Shown one piece after another: positions 63,624 to 64,000 of a DNA stretch of 64,000 nucleotides (the first letter of the stretch is position 1; each line of letters starts with the position of its first letter). Where the stretch lies: assembly GCF_041296385.1 (NCBI RefSeq), contig NW_027184064.1, positions 1,841,614 through 1,905,613 on the forward strand, written 5' to 3'. The notes beneath the pieces were generated by a model that saw only the letters and a list, made by a program, of their open reading frames with translations, did no database searches and was not told the origin of the DNA. Source of the stretch: Aphelocoma coerulescens (lineage: Eukaryota; Chordata; Aves; Passeriformes; Corvidae). The translations under genes and the position numbers were made by a program.

Positions 63624-64000
63624 ATGAAATTTATCTACGTTGATGCTGTCCTCATCGCTGCCTGGATGCTCTTTGCCGTACCACATGCCTTCAGCTGGCT
63701 TGTCCCACAGCCAACCATAATATTTGGGTGACCCTAGCAAAGACACTCAAACAAGACAACCTGTGCCTGTCCATGGGCAGCATAGACAGCCCACTCTCTA
63801 CGTGTCTGGTAGGAATTCCCTTGGTAGCAGATGACTGGCCCATCACTAACTCAGAGCTCCTCTGCACCACAGGTAAGATGCCCAGCCCAGTAGACACTTG
63901 GGACGAGTGGACAAAGATTCTGCCAAATGCCCGAGATGAATCCCAAGAATTGAACCTGCTGGAGTCCTCCAAAGCAACATATTGTGTTAAATTTTACTTT
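63624..64000 (+). pseudogene. env: env, N-terminal part only, frameshifted, runs off the window
   Basis: Envelope glycoprotein gene start. ATG 63,624 begins a hydrophobic leader ('DAVLIAAWMLFAVPHAFS') that looks like a signal peptide. This frame stops at TGA 63,729. A second frame, open from about 63,713 to the window end, contains 'IWVTLAKT', 'NLCLSMG' and 'TCLVGIPL', cysteine-containing phrases of the kind found at the surface-subunit start of avian retroviral envelopes. A small frameshift near 63,710 therefore separates leader and surface domain. The transmembrane subunit lies outside the window, so the env class cannot be settled. Confidence 0.75.

Larger units (their letters stand above)
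56393..64000 (+). mobile_element. Class II (betaretrovirus/ERVK-like) endogenous provirus, incomplete at right edge
   Basis: The order is 5' LTR, lysine-type primer-binding site, leader with splice donor, gag, pro, pol and env start, all on the plus strand. The candidate 6-bp target duplication is GATGCC (56,387-56,392); the partner lies beyond the window. Class II assignment rests on the primer-binding site, the pro gene in its own frame with a dUTPase-like part, the WRLFHDL/YMDD polymerase and the integrase C-terminal 'GPFQLITWGRGY' block. All genes carry stops or frameshifts, so this copy cannot encode a complete virus. The 3' LTR is not in the window, so age from LTR divergence cannot be estimated. 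Confidence 0.95.

Overview
This is non-coding bird DNA: AT-rich background carrying LINEs of the CR1 family, LTR retroelements and microsatellites. I found no recognisable host exon and no tRNA or rRNA gene. A bird, probably a songbird, is suggested by the many CR1 fragments (several ending in copies of the ATTCTATG-type 3' repeat), by the lack of anything resembling L1 or SINEs, and by several class II and class III (ERVL-like) LTR elements. The songbird placement is inference.

Layout. 1-8,997: a CR1 tail, then unique AT-rich DNA. 8,998-9,634: a 637-bp purine microsatellite. 11.4-18 kb: a possible small LTR, two CR1 pieces and an ERVL-like fragment. 22,693-24,061: a long solo LTR with 5-bp target duplications. 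25.3-31.8 kb: three CR1 fragments and another long LTR. 38.1-41.2 kb: a nest in which one minus-strand CR1 is interrupted by a piece of ERVL gag-protease and by a solo LTR, and abuts a further minus-strand LTR. 47.2-48.1 kb: an ancient CR1.

48,703-50,889 is the most unusual locus. It is a compact LTR element (LTRs of 289 and 252 bp, perfect 6-bp target duplication ATTTGT). Its 1.65-kb interior has a possible Gag-matrix-like ORF, a CpG-rich block, and an ORF that is clearly a Y-box type cold-shock domain. No protease or polymerase is visible. It looks like a non-autonomous endogenous retroelement that captured a host RNA-binding-protein gene.

53.2-55.1 kb: a CR1 split by a solo LTR whose pyrimidine tract has expanded into about 700 bp of CTTT-type microsatellite. 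55,979-56,392: a CR1 fragment, into which a large class II (betaretrovirus/ERVK-like) provirus is inserted. The provirus runs off the right edge and shows the 5' LTR, lysine-type primer-binding site, splice donor, gag, pro with a dUTPase-like part, pol and the start of env. Two frameshift heptamers lie in the expected phase, but all reading frames carry stops or frameshifts, so it is a decayed provirus.
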